Positions 44,354-55,559 of a DNA stretch of 64,000 bases are shown in pieces; the stretch's first letter is position 1, and each line of letters begins with the position of its first letter. The stretch comes from Datisca glomerata (taxonomy: Eukaryota > Streptophyta > Magnoliopsida > Cucurbitales > Datiscaceae): assembly GCA_003255025.1 (NCBI GenBank), contig QANY01003934.1, forward strand, positions 1,488,001-1,552,000, written 5' to 3'. The notes under the pieces are model-generated. The model saw nothing but the letters and a program-made list of their open reading frames with translations. It searched no databases and had not been told where the DNA came from. The translations under genes and the position numbers were made by a program.

Positions 44354-44638
44354 ATGGGTTTTTGTCCTTCCAGAGTGCTTATACTTTTCTTCTGCATTGG
44401 ATTTCTGGCAGTTGAATTACACAAGGCTTGTGGCCGGAGAATCACGGAGCTTGTCATCGGGGAGAGCCGAGAAGACGGGGTATTATGGCAGATTAATCGT
44501 CGGATTCTCAAGGCTCTTTCCATGGAGGAAATGAGCACTAAGAGGAAGTCAGTGTCTGGTAACAAAAAGTTTGATTCTTATGAATCAAGCAAACGAACCG
44601 TACCATCAGGAGCAGATCCCATTCACAATAAGCCTTAA
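44354..44638 (+). CDS. CLE-family signalling peptide precursor
   Basis: A single exon encodes 94 residues. Residues 1-26 form a signal peptide (SRVLILFFCIGFLAVEL core). A basic variable region follows, then near the C-terminus the 12-residue CLE motif RTVPSGADPIHN (residues 81-92), with K-P after it. CLE peptides are cut out, hydroxylated and sometimes arabinosylated, and act through leucine-rich-repeat receptor kinases such as CLV1 or BAM in meristem and vascular control. R1, V3, P4, G6, P9, H11 and N12 of the motif are conserved. Position 7, usually Pro (the arabinosylated Hyp of CLV3), is Ala. The D-P-I-H-N end is shared with CLE25, CLE26 and CLE45. Length, signal peptide, position of the motif and lack of introns all fit the family. 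I cannot assign a numbered orthologue. Confidence 0.9.
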   Translation: MGFCPSRVLILFFCIGFLAVELHKACGRRITELVIGESREDGVLWQINRRILKALSMEEMSTKRKSVSGNKKFDSYESSKRTVPSGADPIHNKP

Positions 44639-45497
44639 CTTGATAAGTTCAAATTAATATGTTTGAATATGTTTTCCAAATGTAATTAGCTAAGCTTACT
44701 ATCACTACCAAATGTTTATCAATGGGTATAGTACTATATTCAATCATCCAAAATAATAAATTAAATAATTTATATTTTCAGTTAAGGTGGCAGATAAAAC
44801 AAATTTTTAGATAATGGACAAAAGACCTCTGTTTCATGAGAAAATAGTTAGTATAAGGGTTTTAGATCTCGATCATGGTCGATTTAGCATCACAATCGCA
44901 GTATCATGGAAATCGAGTGTAACGAATGTTACAGAACGGGTTGCAGGTGTTGCGTGCGTGAATTTTTTTGAAGTCTTAACACTTTATTTGTTTTTTTACT
45001 TCTTTCGTCGCGAGCTGTCAAGCACCGTCGCAGTCCATAACGATCACGTAGCGTTAACGGCCATGACGGACATGAATTTCATTAGATACGTTATTTTGGA
45101 TCGTAACGGTCTCGGCCACTATTTTATATAATTGTTGGTGCTATTGGTACTCTTTCACACAAGTATAGTTTTTCAAATTTCGTCCATTTATTCAATCTCA
45201 ATAAAATATAAATGAAATACTATTGTAAATGATTTTTTCGGTATGAAAAACTCTCTACGAACAAATAATAAATATCATAATTTGAAAAAAAAAAGAATAA
45301 AAACACCATCATTTACATGAAAAACTTTTAGAGTGAAGAAAAATCACGGGAAAATTGTTCATATTCATTTGTATCAAGGATATTACACAATTTTTAATGA
45401 GAGAAGAGAAGAAGGGCAGTGCCTTTAGTTGAGATTTGCTTGGGTCTCTTCCCCTCATCCTCTTCTTTTTATATGAGCATGTACTTATAGGCCTTGC
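44639..45497. other. Intergenic region downstream of the CLE gene
   Basis: A 105-codon open frame at 44814-45131 lies in a CpG-containing block (GTAACGAATGTTACAG, CGTAACGGTCTCGG). I do not recognise the protein and the block looks more like a decayed repeat than a gene. A minus-strand frame at 45309-45722 runs through the AAT microsatellite as a poly-Ile tract and is probably chance. Confidence 0.35.

Positions 45498-45530
<33 letters not shown>
45498..45530. repeat. (AAT)11 microsatellite
   Basis: Eleven perfect AAT units. Confidence 0.95.
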
Positions 45531-45531
<1 letters not shown>

Positions 45532-45744
45532 TAACGGGGATGACATCCCCTATGCTTTCGGCTGATGTGATTGCTTTCAAGAGTGGGTCCTTTTACTTTG
45601 CTCATTTCTTTCAGCTGTTTTGTGCTCAGCAACTCAATCAATCGTATTCGCTTGGTGGTTTCTTGTGGTTTGAGCCAATCAATCACAACCGCTTGACTGT
45701 CAGTCTGAACCCTCATTTTCATTCTGATATTTTGTCATGTCTAA

Positions 45745-46010
45745 GAGGTAATGATTCCCCGTTCTCGAGATATCAGTTCCCGTTTCGGAAGCGATGATCT
45801 CCCGTTCTCAAGATGGCAGTTCTCGTTCTGTTGTTCTTTCCCGTTCTGGGAGTGATGGTCCCCCGTTCTAGAAGCGATAGTCACTCGTTCCAGAATCGAT
45901 TGTCCCCCGTTCTAGAAGCGAATGTCTGCCCGTTCCAGAGGCAATTGTCCCCCTGTTTCAGAAGTGACAGTCCCCCGTTCCGGAACCAAATGTTACCCGC
46001 TACAGTATTA
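45745..46010. repeat. Minisatellite with CCCGTTC core, unit about 22-26 bp
   Basis: Ten or so imperfect copies of GTCCCCCGTTCTAGAAGCGA and variants (CCCGTTCCAGAGGCAATTGT). Every unit has a YCCCGTTC core followed by a short inverted TTCTAGAA-type palindrome. The open frames on both strands across it are artefacts of the repeat. Confidence 0.85.
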
Positions 46011-47390
46011 TTTCTTGTTCTGACGAGGTCTCCCGCATTAGTGTTCTTTGTTGTTCTGAAGAGGTTTCCCGGTACAACGTTCTTTTTGCACACGTGTCTT
46101 GGGTGATTTTTTTTCCTGTTTAAATATAATTTAATATACATGACAACATGATATAGTGAGAACTCATTTCTCTAGGAGTATTGAAATTGTTCACTCTAGG
46201 GACGAAATAGTTGGTACTCATGTTTAGTAATCTAGTAATCATCTAAATCTTGATTTCATGCGCCTAACTTTTCAAATTCTTAGAATAAGTTTATTCCGTG
46301 TCCTCAAAATATGAAATAAAATATATATTTTAAGATACATTGTAACAAATTTTTTAGAGGAGTCCACAATTCAATACTCTAGAATTACAGGAAATATTTT
46401 ATTATTTCAAGTTTAGAAGAAGAGGGTGATGCAATGTCATTACATGATTCTTGTTTTTATGCAACCGATGTACAGATTTTGCGAAAACTTCAAGCCACTA
46501 AAGCAGCCCTGAAAAGTTCAATACTGTTAAGTCCAACATCTTCCGAAGAGCCTGTGAAGCAAGAGATGCCAAGGAGGAGCCTTCACAAGCAGCTGCATAA
46601 TGACCCATCTAGCTATTATTTTCAAGCCAAAGCTCAGTTAACACACAATAACTTCATTTTGAACTAAAAAATGTGGAAGAAAGTTTTCTCAAGCAGAAAT
46701 CAAGGGTCCAATGGCTCTCCGTCCAGAGGGGAAACTATTTCTAAGGGTTGGGCCGAGCGACGGCTTTTTGCGCTCTGCTAAGCTCCTTTGGGCCTCAAAA
46801 TTTTCTTGGGCTATTACTAAGTGGCACTTAGTAAGTGCTAGTTGTTAGACAAGGGGATTCGGGCCGGTCAAAATGTAGTGTCGAAAACATCACTAGCTAA
46901 TCCAACCGTTTTTAACAACATAGCCACAGCAATAACACTCTTATTCTACCAACATTTATCATTCGTATCCTACATACGAACAACCATACAAAACTTAACC
47001 AGCGGTAATAAATCAATACTACTTTTGATGTAACTAGGAAGCTGGGAGAAGCAACTGAAACTAACCTGCAAAAAATATTAATTGGCGAGGAAAAGATATT
47101 TAAATTGCGAGTATTTACGGGAAAATGTGAGAACCAATCCCAGTTGTGAGAGAACAAAGCTGAGACATTGAGACATTCAGTTGTGAGAGAACAAAACCCA
47201 TTTGTGTGAGAGATTAGAAGTCTCATACTAAAGAAAATTGCATAATTCACCAGTTTTTTAGGTCATTCTACATAAATGTCTTTTTTTATATTAGAGGTAT
47301 GGCTGATTTTTTAGACATGGTGTTCATTTAATAATTTTTACAATTTTTTCCCCTTTCTGCCCCTTTCTTCCCAAGCTGTGGGTTTCAGTT
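46011..47390. other. Unassigned intergenic region
   Basis: A 77-codon open frame at 46434-46667 (ATDVQILRKLQATKAALKSS, EEPVKQEMPRRSLHKQLHND) has gene-like composition but no family I know and no evident splice partners. A GC-rich block at 46710-46800 and a direct repeat of CAGTTGTGAGAGAACAAA (47142-47201) are also present. Confidence 0.35.
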
Positions 47391-47470
47391 ACGCGTGAGT
47401 TTCTATTTTCAGAGCTAAGGGCTCACGCGTGGGTTTTTATTTTCAGAGCTAAGGGCTCACGCTTGGGTTT
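47391..47470. repeat. 34-bp tandem repeat, two and a third copies
   Basis: ACGCGTGAGTTTCTATTTTC plus AGAGCTAAGGGCTC is repeated at 47425-47458 with two changes and begins again at 47459. Confidence 0.9.
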
Positions 47471-48369
47471 GTTGACGGCATTCGTTCGTCGTTATTCGTG
47501 GTTCTTTCATCGCTATTGTGTTCCTCGTCATTCGTAAGAAGCGCTCGTCATTCTTCGGCTTGTTGGAAAGAAAGAGTATTTTGTTGCAGAAATCCTCGAG
47601 GAAGAAGATTATCCAAATAGGGGAAAATCTAGCATAAATTATGGTACATATCCTACACAAAACATAGTGTTAAAATTACCCTTTGATTATACTTATGGGC
47701 TCCACAAGATATGATTCAATGTTAAAGTGCATTTATGTAAAGTACATATAATGAATGTTAGCTTTCCCCTTTTGTTCAAGTTGGATGACAGTTGTGTTGG
47801 GGTTATCTTATGGTACACTACACGTTTTTTTTTTCAGATCATGTTTTACGTGATGGTATGAAAATTAGATACCATAATATATGTACCTTACCCATATCCA
47901 GTGTTCATAAATAAAAACAAATTAGTATTTAAATTAGATACTATAATTTATATGCATTGCTCATAGTTAGAGTAAGAGTGTTCAATGTTTAAGATTATTC
48001 TGGTGTTCATAGACAAAAATAAACCAGTATTTATATTGGATATCATACGTATCTAATTTATATACCTTATGTGTAAACTCATTTTTTAATTAATAAAAAA
48101 GGTCATTGTGCACGTTAGTGCATAGTGACTTTTGTTGTGCACTAATGACGTGCACAATAATTGTGCACATCAATTGTTTTTTAATTTTTTAATACGACAA
48201 AGCGTTCATGATGCACGCATTGCATCGTGAACCATGTGTGTGCTTTAAAAGCACATGTCCCGTGATTTTTGCCAGTGATTTGTATAGGGTAACATAGTAA
48301 TTATGCTTTTTAGTGGAGACCAACGGCCATATTTGATAAATTAAGTTATATAAGAGGATAACAACTGAG
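47471..48369. other. AT-rich region with an inverted repeat
   Basis: 48105-48157 holds TTGTGCACGTTAGTGCA and its near complement TGCACTAATGACGTGCACAA, which could fold into a hairpin; a third TTGTGCAC copy follows. No gene is visible. The missing 5' part of Copia-D would lie here. Confidence 0.45.
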
Positions 48370-48384
48370 AATAAATCTTTCTAA

Positions 48385-48760
48385 TGAGAAAGCTTGTCAA
48401 TCTAAAATACAAAGAGGGGGCCTCAATTGCAGAGCACTTGAATGAAATGCAGAGTATTGTGAATCAACTCTCTACCATGAAAATGGTTCTAGACGACGAG
48501 CTTCAGGCCTTGTTACTTCGCAGTTCCTTACCAGACAGTTGGAAAGCGTAGGTAGTGTGATTAAGTAATTCCTCTCCTGGTGGTAAAATGTCAATGAGTA
48601 CAGTTAAAAAATAGTTTATTGAATGAAGAAGGAAAATGTTGGGTCCTTCTACCAGTCACTTAGAGGATCTTGTTACAGAAAGTTGGTGGAGAAGCCAGAG
48701 CAAGAAGAAGAACAATAATTGGGATCATTCGAGAAGTAGTGTATCTTCATGGGTTATGGG
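48385..48760 (+). pseudogene. Copia-D gag fragment
   Basis: Frames read KLVNLKYKEGASIAEHLNEM, QSIVNQLSTMKMVLDDELQ, LLLRSSLPDSWKA, then SNSSPGGKMSMSTVKK. This is the central UBN2-type gag block of a plant Copia family in which LPDSWE-LVVSLSNS is typical. Stops follow SWKA and after VKK; the zinc knuckle is missing. Confidence 0.8.
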
Positions 48761-49059
48761 AATGATGAGTTTGTCTATCGTTTGTATCTAAGATGTTGTA
48801 TTCCTCGAGGATTAAACTATTAAAGACACTGAAACATTTGAGAAACCTCAGTTCAGTTCTATTGATTTGATTGACGTAGATTCAATTTCTACATCCTATA
48901 GAGGAAGGTGATTGTATGGGTACTGATGGTAATCATGTCGATGATGGAAATACTGATAAGCCAACAATATAGAATGATCAATCAGAATTAGAACCAGCAC
49001 TCGATGAGACTACTCTAGTACGAAGATCTAGTAGAGAATGACAACCGTCTACTAGGTAC

Positions 49060-50224
49060 TCTCCAGATGAATATTTATTACTCATTGATAGGGTAAGCTA
49101 GAAACTTATATAGAAGCTGTGAATGATGCTCAGAAAGAGAAGTGGTTGCAAGCAATGTAAGATGAAATGAAATCCTTACATGAGAATCACACTGGTGATG
49201 TTGCCTAAGGGAAAAAGAGCATGGAAGAATAAATGGATGTACAAATTGAAGATTGAAGAAAATAGCTCACATCCAAGGTACAAGACAAGTTTGGTTTTGA
49301 AATGTTTCAGTAAAAAAAAGGTGTATATTTTGAAGAGGTTTTCTCGTCTGTAGTGAAAATGTCATTCATTCGCATTGTTCTGTGTTTAGCCGCTAGAATG
49401 AATCTGGATATTGAACAGCTTGCGTCAAAACTACTTTTTTTCTACGATGACTTAGAGGATGAGATATACAAGGAGCAACCAGAGGGTTTTGAGGTCAAAG
49501 GGAAAGAGAACTTTGTCTGCAAATTGAAGAAACGTCTGTGCAGGATAAAGTAAGTTCCAAAACAATGTATAAGAAGTTTAACTCCTTCATGGGGGAGCAT
49601 GAGTACAAGAAGATCTCTTTCGATCATTATGTGTTTGTCAAGAAATTCCATGATAGTAACTTTATCATTCTCTTACTCTCTGTAGATGATATGTTTATCG
49701 TTGGTGTAGATAATAGTAAAATGTAATAGTTGAAGAGAGAATTGAGTGAATCATTTTACAATAAAAGATTTGGGTCATGCAAAGTAAATTCTTGGCATGA
49801 GGATTACCCGTGATAAAAGAGAAAAGAAATTGTGGTTATCACAAGAAAGATACATTGAAAAAGTACTTGAAATGTTTGTCAAGAAATTCCATGTTGCTCT
49901 ATCAACTATTAAAGCTGAGTTTATAGCAGTTACTGAATGTTGCAAAGAAATTTTATTGGATGAAGATATTTGTGAGAATTTGGATTCAAGCAGCAGAAAA
50001 ACATATTGTATTGTGACATTCATAGTGTTGTTCTTCTTAGTAAAAATCAGACATTCTGTTCAAGATCGAAGTACATTAATATGAGGTATCATGAGATATG
50101 TGATAAGTTAAATGAGAAACAATTAGAGATTCAGAAAGTCCATACATATGATAATAGGTTTGACACAATGACAAAATCAATACCAATGAGAAGCATGAGA
50201 TATGCAAGAAACTGGCGGGCATGA
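49060..50224 (+). pseudogene. Copia-D reverse transcriptase and RNase H, broken
   Basis: Pieces in order: AVNDAQKEKWLQAM near 49110, FSSVVKMSFIRIVLCLAARM and LDIEQLASK (family LDVKTAF), DDLEDEIYKEQPEGFEVKGK, ENFVCKLKKRL, HYVFVKKFHDSNFIILLL, SVDDMFIVG (49680-49710), MRITRDKREKKLWLSQERY and IEKVLEMF. The catalytic YVDD reads SVDD. RNase H starts again abruptly after EMF, so about 100 codons are missing: ALSTIKAEFIAVTECCKE, LLSKNQTFCSRSKYINMRYH and DTMTKSIPM. Frame changes occur near 49553, 49730, 49795 and 50000. Confidence 0.85.
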
Positions 50225-50256
50225 TGTCCACCACCAAATAGTCGGGAGGGGAATTT

Positions 50257-51012
50257 TGTTGGGTTGTCCCTCCTATTTGAGGAGACATGGCTTCTTAATG
50301 CCCAAGGATGCAAAAGCCTAACACTATGTGGCCTATAGTTGTATGGTATTGGTTGTATGTGTAACTCATATAATAAAAACCCATTTGTGTAGGGGTTTTT
50401 TCTTATGCCTAGACTTCTAATTGAGATAAGAAGTGTCAGTGTCAATCTATTTGGTGCCGCCAGTTGTAATTTTGGCTTAGAAGCTTTTCAAGCTAGACGT
50501 GATTTAGATGACAAATAAAGAAAAGGGGACATGAGGTTAGTGGAAGAAACTTGTGAGAAAATAGAGAAAAATTTGTAACGTGATCATAATAAATTTTTAC
50601 TCGCATCATCTCGATAATCTGAGAATTTCTTCGTGTATTCATCGCAGTCATCTTCAATGGTGAATTTTCCATCATCTCTAACATTGTGGTTTTGATTCTC
50701 TTTATTTGACGAGATTTTTTTGTTGTGTATCCACCATTATTGGTGATGTGGATCAAGTTATTTCATTGGTGTAATCCTCTAGTTTTATCTAGAGAAAGAA
50801 CTTGATGTAACCATATCATTTTTATTAGTGGAGATATTATTCAGAGTTTGTCTCGTGATTTTTCCCTTCACACTCAAGGGTTTCCCACGTTAAATCTAAT
50901 GCGTTTGATTTATTAATCTATTTGAGAACTATTATTTTGTGAATTAAATTAATTTTATAGATTACAATAATAGTGAACTATGCTTATATTTGGGTTTGCT
51001 TAAATCTCAACA
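50257..51012 (+). repeat. 3' LTR of Copia-D
   Basis: It starts TGTTGGGTTGTCCC after the purine tract and ends TAAATCTCAACA; the short inverted TGTTG/CAACA ends are typical. It includes a run AATAAAAACCC near 50373 that could be the polyadenylation signal. The minus-strand open frames inside it are not genes. Confidence 0.75.
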
Positions 51013-51387
51013 ATGGAAAATATGGCTTGATCAGAGCCAGGCAGCGAGATAATGTTGAGACAAATAAGGGGGTTATGGGGGGTTAATTCAGCGCACTGGC
51101 AAAACATCGGGAAGGAGATGATGGTTATAAATGGAACAATCTTAGAGATTTGGCGGCGGGCTAATGTTGTGATTAATAGATCAATATTCTTATAGTGTAT
51201 AGATAGAGTGGGGTAATTACATATCACTATTTTTTAAGCTAGATAACAACTATAATTCTAGCTTGTTTCTAGTTTGTCTTTTGTATACATTGTAGGCTCC
51301 CAAAAACCATCGGGGCGCCTAGGCGTAGACCTAAGCTTAGGAGTTCAAAGACCATCGAACTAATCTGGGCCTAACTGAGACTCATAA
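51013..51387. other. Unassigned spacer
   Basis: Nothing is recognisable apart from a GGCGCCTAGGCG palindrome near 51314-51325. Confidence 0.4.
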
Positions 51388-52310
51388 GTGAATAGATCCT
51401 TGATCCCATCCACAAACATGAGTGATCGGCAGACATCACTAATCGATATCTAGCCAAGTTTGCCTACTCTAACTAGATCCTTGATCCCATCTGTGAGTAT
51501 GAGTGCTCGACATACATCATTTGTCGATATCTAGCCAGGTTCGCCTACTCTGACTAAATATTTGATCTTGTACAAGCATGAGCGCTCGATAGATATTAAC
51601 TGTCAATATCTAGCCAAGCTTTCTTGCTCAAGCTAGATCATATCAGCGAGCAAGAGTACTTGACATACATCACTTGTCAATATCTAGCCAGGTTTATCCA
51701 CTCTAGCAATATCCTTGATCCCATTTGCGAGCATGAATGCTCGACATACATCATCTGTCGATATCTAGCCAAGCTTTCCGATTCTAGTTAAATCATTGAC
51801 CTCGTCTGTGAGCATGAGTGATTGATGGACATCACTTGTCGATATCTAGCCAGGTTTACCTACTCTAGATAGATCATTGATCATGTCTACGAGCATGAGT
51901 GATCCACAGACATTTGTTGTCGATATCTAGTCAGGTTTCCTACTCTTGATAGATCATTGATTTCGTTTGCGAGCATGACACTCAGTAAACATCACATGTC
52001 GATATCTAGTAAGGCTTTCCTACTCTGGCTAGGTCCTTGACCCCGTTCATGAGCATGAGTCCCCGACAGACATCACGTGTCGAAATCTAACCAGGTATGC
52101 TTGCTCTAGCTAGATCGTTCATCCCATCTGCGAGCATGAGCGTACGATAGACATCACCTTTCGATATTTAGCCAGGATTTTCTACTCTGGCTAGATCATT
52201 GATCCCGTCTGCGAGCTGTGGTGCTCATCAGTCATCTTTTTGTCGATATCTAGCCAGACTTTCCTACTCTGGCTAGATCATTGATCACATCTGTGAGCTA
52301 AGGTGCTCGA
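51388..52310. repeat. Tandem array, unit about 80-83 bp, roughly eleven copies
   Basis: Each unit has the order TAGATC-TTGATCCC, GCGAGCATGAGTGCTCGACA, GACATCACTTGTCGATATCT, AGCCAGGTTT-CCTACTCT. Copies differ by 10-25 percent and small indels. Units carry a CGATATCTAG palindrome. The layout recalls satellite-like arrays in the 3' untranslated region of Tat/Ogre gypsy elements. No LTR or gag is visible on either side, so this is inference. Confidence 0.9.
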
Positions 52311-52323
52311 CAGACATCTCATT

Positions 52324-52620
52324 TTAATCCCAACTGACGGGCTCAGGGACCACACCAGTCATCACGTTTTGTTTAATCTTGACAGTAGGGCTCGAAGGCC
52401 TCGTCAGTCAGTACTTTTTATTTAATCCTGAATGTTGGGCTCAAAGGCCTTGCCATTCATCACTTTTTATTTAATCTTGACTATCAGACTCGAGGGTCTC
52501 GCCAGTCATTACTTTTTATTTACTCACGACTGTCGGGCTTAAGGGTCTCACTAGTCATCAGCTTTTATATAATCCTAAATGTCGGGCTTAAGGAATCGCT
52601 AGTCATCATGTTTTTATTCT
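52324..52620. repeat. Second tandem array, unit about 50 bp, six copies
   Basis: The unit is TTTAATCCTGACTGTCGGGC followed by TCAAAGGCCTCGCCAGTCAT and CACTTTTTAT. It follows directly on the 80-bp array but shares no sequence with it, so two independent arrays were born side by side. Confidence 0.9.
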
Positions 52621-54019
52621 CTGTCTAACATTGTAAAAGCATTGATTGTTCCCCTGTATTTGATAAATTCCATTGATCATACAATCCTTATCGTTTGTTA
52701 CAATTTGGCGTTGACCATACTAAAGAATGTCTCTTCCTCTACTCTAAATGGGAGGAAACTGACGTGGAGAGCTATTTCAAAATAAACATTGTGCAACTTA
52801 TATATATATATACACACACATATATATTCCTTTTAATATTTATTAAAGTTCATACCTTCTGGCCTTGATGCCTCCTTCAGGATGGGAGTGTCCCAGAATT
52901 TCTACTAGCCCTGTGATTTGGTGAGCGTACATTATAGTACGCCTCCGGAGGTGATCAAGCGTTACATTTCCCAAGCTGCAACCCTTCATCTCCTGCTGGG
53001 AGGAAATCGAAGTGGAGGACTATAGGTGGTCCGACCTCTTATTTTCTCGAGTTATTACTCCTTATATTTTGTCGAGGTGTCTTTTTCTCTGAACTATTGA
53101 TCTATCCCTCGCCTTCCATGCTCTTTCTCTTTCGCCGCGCAGTCGCTATAGCGATAGGGGTCATTCTTTCTGCAAGAAGGAGGGTGGATGTTTCCCTCTC
53201 GTTCTGGACATCACCGATGTAGGATACATGACCCATCACCTCCTCTTAGGAGAGAAAATGATCTTGGGTGATTTGAACAAGAATGGCTTTATACTCGTTT
53301 CCACATACGATGCCAACTATTTTTAGCCACAACTTGTCACAGTACAAATGTTACTTTCTCATGCCAAATGTAGGAGTCCTCCTAACTGGGGGGATCTAAT
53401 GGAGTGATGTTATATGAGATCATCGCGGCCTCAACTTCTACAAAACATAGACAAAAAACCCTAAAGGAGAGGAACCGATGATGGTTTCCTTCGTTGAAGA
53501 GCTTTTGATGCCTAAGTTCGTATTTGATTGATATTCTTGGCATAGTTTACTTAGGGGCGAGAATACATACCTCTTTTGTTGGCGGGTAAGTGTATATATA
53601 CCTCAATCCTCGGACGGGAAGATGGAGAAACTTGTCGAGGAAGCCTCTCAGAGGTGTGATGGCATTCAAAATAAAAAAAAAAAGGTCAAGATCTTTAGTA
53701 GTATGGGAGATTTTTTTAGGGCTATATACTGCTACGCGTTTTAGTGCAAGGGAATATATATTGTTTGTACAAGAATTCTAAGCATTTATAGGTTTTTTTG
53801 TCTGAATTAAATGTGAAAAAATAGTATATAATAATAGAACAAGGAACGTTGCAACGGACACCTAAACCTTTGTGTAATAGACCCTTCATTATTGGATGAC
53901 ATTCATCTTCAACTCTTCATAAGAAATTGATTTTGAAAGTGATAAATTTAGTTAATCGGATTATATAGATAAGTGGATTGCTGTACATTAATTGAGAATG
54001 TAGGTTAATTTTAGACTAT
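52621..54019. other. Unassigned region after the arrays
   Basis: 52798-52826 is a TA/CA microsatellite. 53100-53560 is less AT-rich and has several short open frames without recognisable motifs; it may be LTR or internal sequence of the element that held the arrays. A 10-bp palindrome CGTTGCAACG lies near 53848-53857. Confidence 0.35.
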
Positions 54020-54533
54020 TCAAATGGTAAACAAATCAATCAATTTAGAACTAAGAGGAGTATTTTTTAAAATTTAAAATGTTTCTCCAAAACGTGCTTT
54101 TTAAGATATTATAGATATTTATTTCAAAAATTGTGTACTCAATTTCAGAATTCTTATAATTTGATTCTAAAAATAAAATTTAAAATTAATTTGAAAATTT
54201 AATATTGTATTTATTTTGACATTTTTGAAAAATAAAGAGTCAGAAGACGAGGCTTATATACAAGTGTAATCTGATTATACTTTCTAACATTTTTCCAACT
54301 CCATGAGTGTATGTTGAGCATCAATTTCACATTTACCAAAATATCATCTTTTACCATATGAGTATACCATTTCAAAGTTCTCATGGAGGAGAACATCAAT
54401 ATGCAATGACCCATAAAAATAAGATGTTGGTCCCACTTAAAATTGAGTCTCAAAACGGTACCTTAAAATAGAAATTATTATCAAATAATTTCATTCAAAT
54501 TAATCTATCAATTAACTCTCATTTTCTCTAACA
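54020..54533 (-). repeat. 3' LTR of Copia-E
   Basis: The border at 54533 is clear (ATCCCCCATATG purine-tract complement follows). The left border is approximate, because it is placed where similarity to the other LTR fades. Confidence 0.7.
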
Positions 54534-54829
54534 ATCCCCCATATGAATGAAATTAACATAGGAGACAAAAAAAACTAACAATCCAATGACATTTACAACC
54601 TGATGATAGAGTTCAACGGTCGAATATATGCACATGATATGTATGTTTTATCTTTGAACCTTCCATTGTGAAAGTATATTTATTTATTGGATGATTGATA
54701 GCATGATGCCTTTGACCTTTGAACTGTTCTACTATTTATGTAAACAATGACATACCTCACATATGTATATGTCTTGTTAAAATTTAGTTCTCATTATTAT
54801 GTTCATTCTAGACATGAACATACATATGC

Positions 54830-55290
54830 TTTTTCAACAATTTCCATGGACTTAAACTTTTTCATTTTAGACATGAACGCACACATGATTTCCTTCTAAA
54901 AATGATGTTCGTAGATAATAATTTCTATGGACTTATGCTTTGTCAAGCTCACGGGCTCATCTCCTTCTGAAAATGATGTCCGTAGATAACAGTCTCCATA
55001 GACAAGCTTTTCAAGATCAAGGGCTCGTTTCCTTCTGAAGACGATGTCCATAGACATTAATCTCCATAGACATAAGCTTTTTTAAGCTCAGGGGCCTGTT
55101 TCCTTTTGAAAACAATATCCGTAGAAAACAATATTCATGGATATAAGCTTTTTCAAGCTCATGGGCACGTTTTCTTCTGAAGATGATATTCTTAGACAAC
55201 AATCTTTATGCACATAAGTTTTCTAAAGCTCATGGGGTCCGTTTCCTTATGAGAACGGTGTTGGTAGACACTCCCAATGACTTAGCCTTT
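54830..55290. repeat. 71-bp tandem array inside Copia-E, about six copies
   Basis: The unit is TCCATAGACATAAGCTTTTT, CAAGCTCATGGGCCCGTTTC, CTTCTGAAAATGATGTCCGT, AGATAACAATC with 10-25 percent divergence. It lies 300 bases from the 3' LTR. Confidence 0.85.
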
Positions 55291-55559
55291 TTCATAAAGT
55301 TCAAGAGCCCTATGATTTCCTATTAAGCACCATGCTAGAGATTCTCCGATTTACTTTTCATTTTCTTTTTCTCGTACACAAAGATCCGCAACAAGAATGT
55401 CGAACAAAAGCACCATATATAATATCATAATGGAATGAGTAGAGAACGAGTATACCGTTTCATAATTTCGTCATAGGGATCTTGAGTTTGATCTCCTATG
55501 CAAATCATTTTCAGAACCGATTCTTTTGCTTGATATAAATATTGAGTGGTGTTCTTCAA

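Larger units (their letters stand above)
48370..51012 (+). mobile_element. Copia-D: 5'-truncated Ty1/Copia element with complete 3' LTR
   Basis: Gag, RT and RNase H pieces are followed by a purine tract GGGAGGGGAA (50244-50253) and an LTR of 756 bp that begins TGTTGGGTTG (50257) and ends CTCAACA (51012). No 5' LTR or primer site was found, and protease and integrase are reduced or lost. Confidence 0.85.

Noticed and set aside
44814..45131. 105-codon frame after the CLE gene
   Set aside because: No recognisable domain; the CpG-containing composition differs from both real genes. Left as unassigned sequence.
45309..45722. 137-codon minus-strand frame
   Set aside because: It runs through the AAT microsatellite as a poly-Ile tract and shows no conserved motif; likely chance.
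45813..46141. Two overlapping frames of about 90 codons on opposite strands
   Set aside because: Both are generated by the CCCGTTC minisatellite.
53835..53860. CGTTGCAACG palindrome as a possible Helitron 3' hairpin
   Set aside because: No CTRR followed by T at the right distance on either strand.
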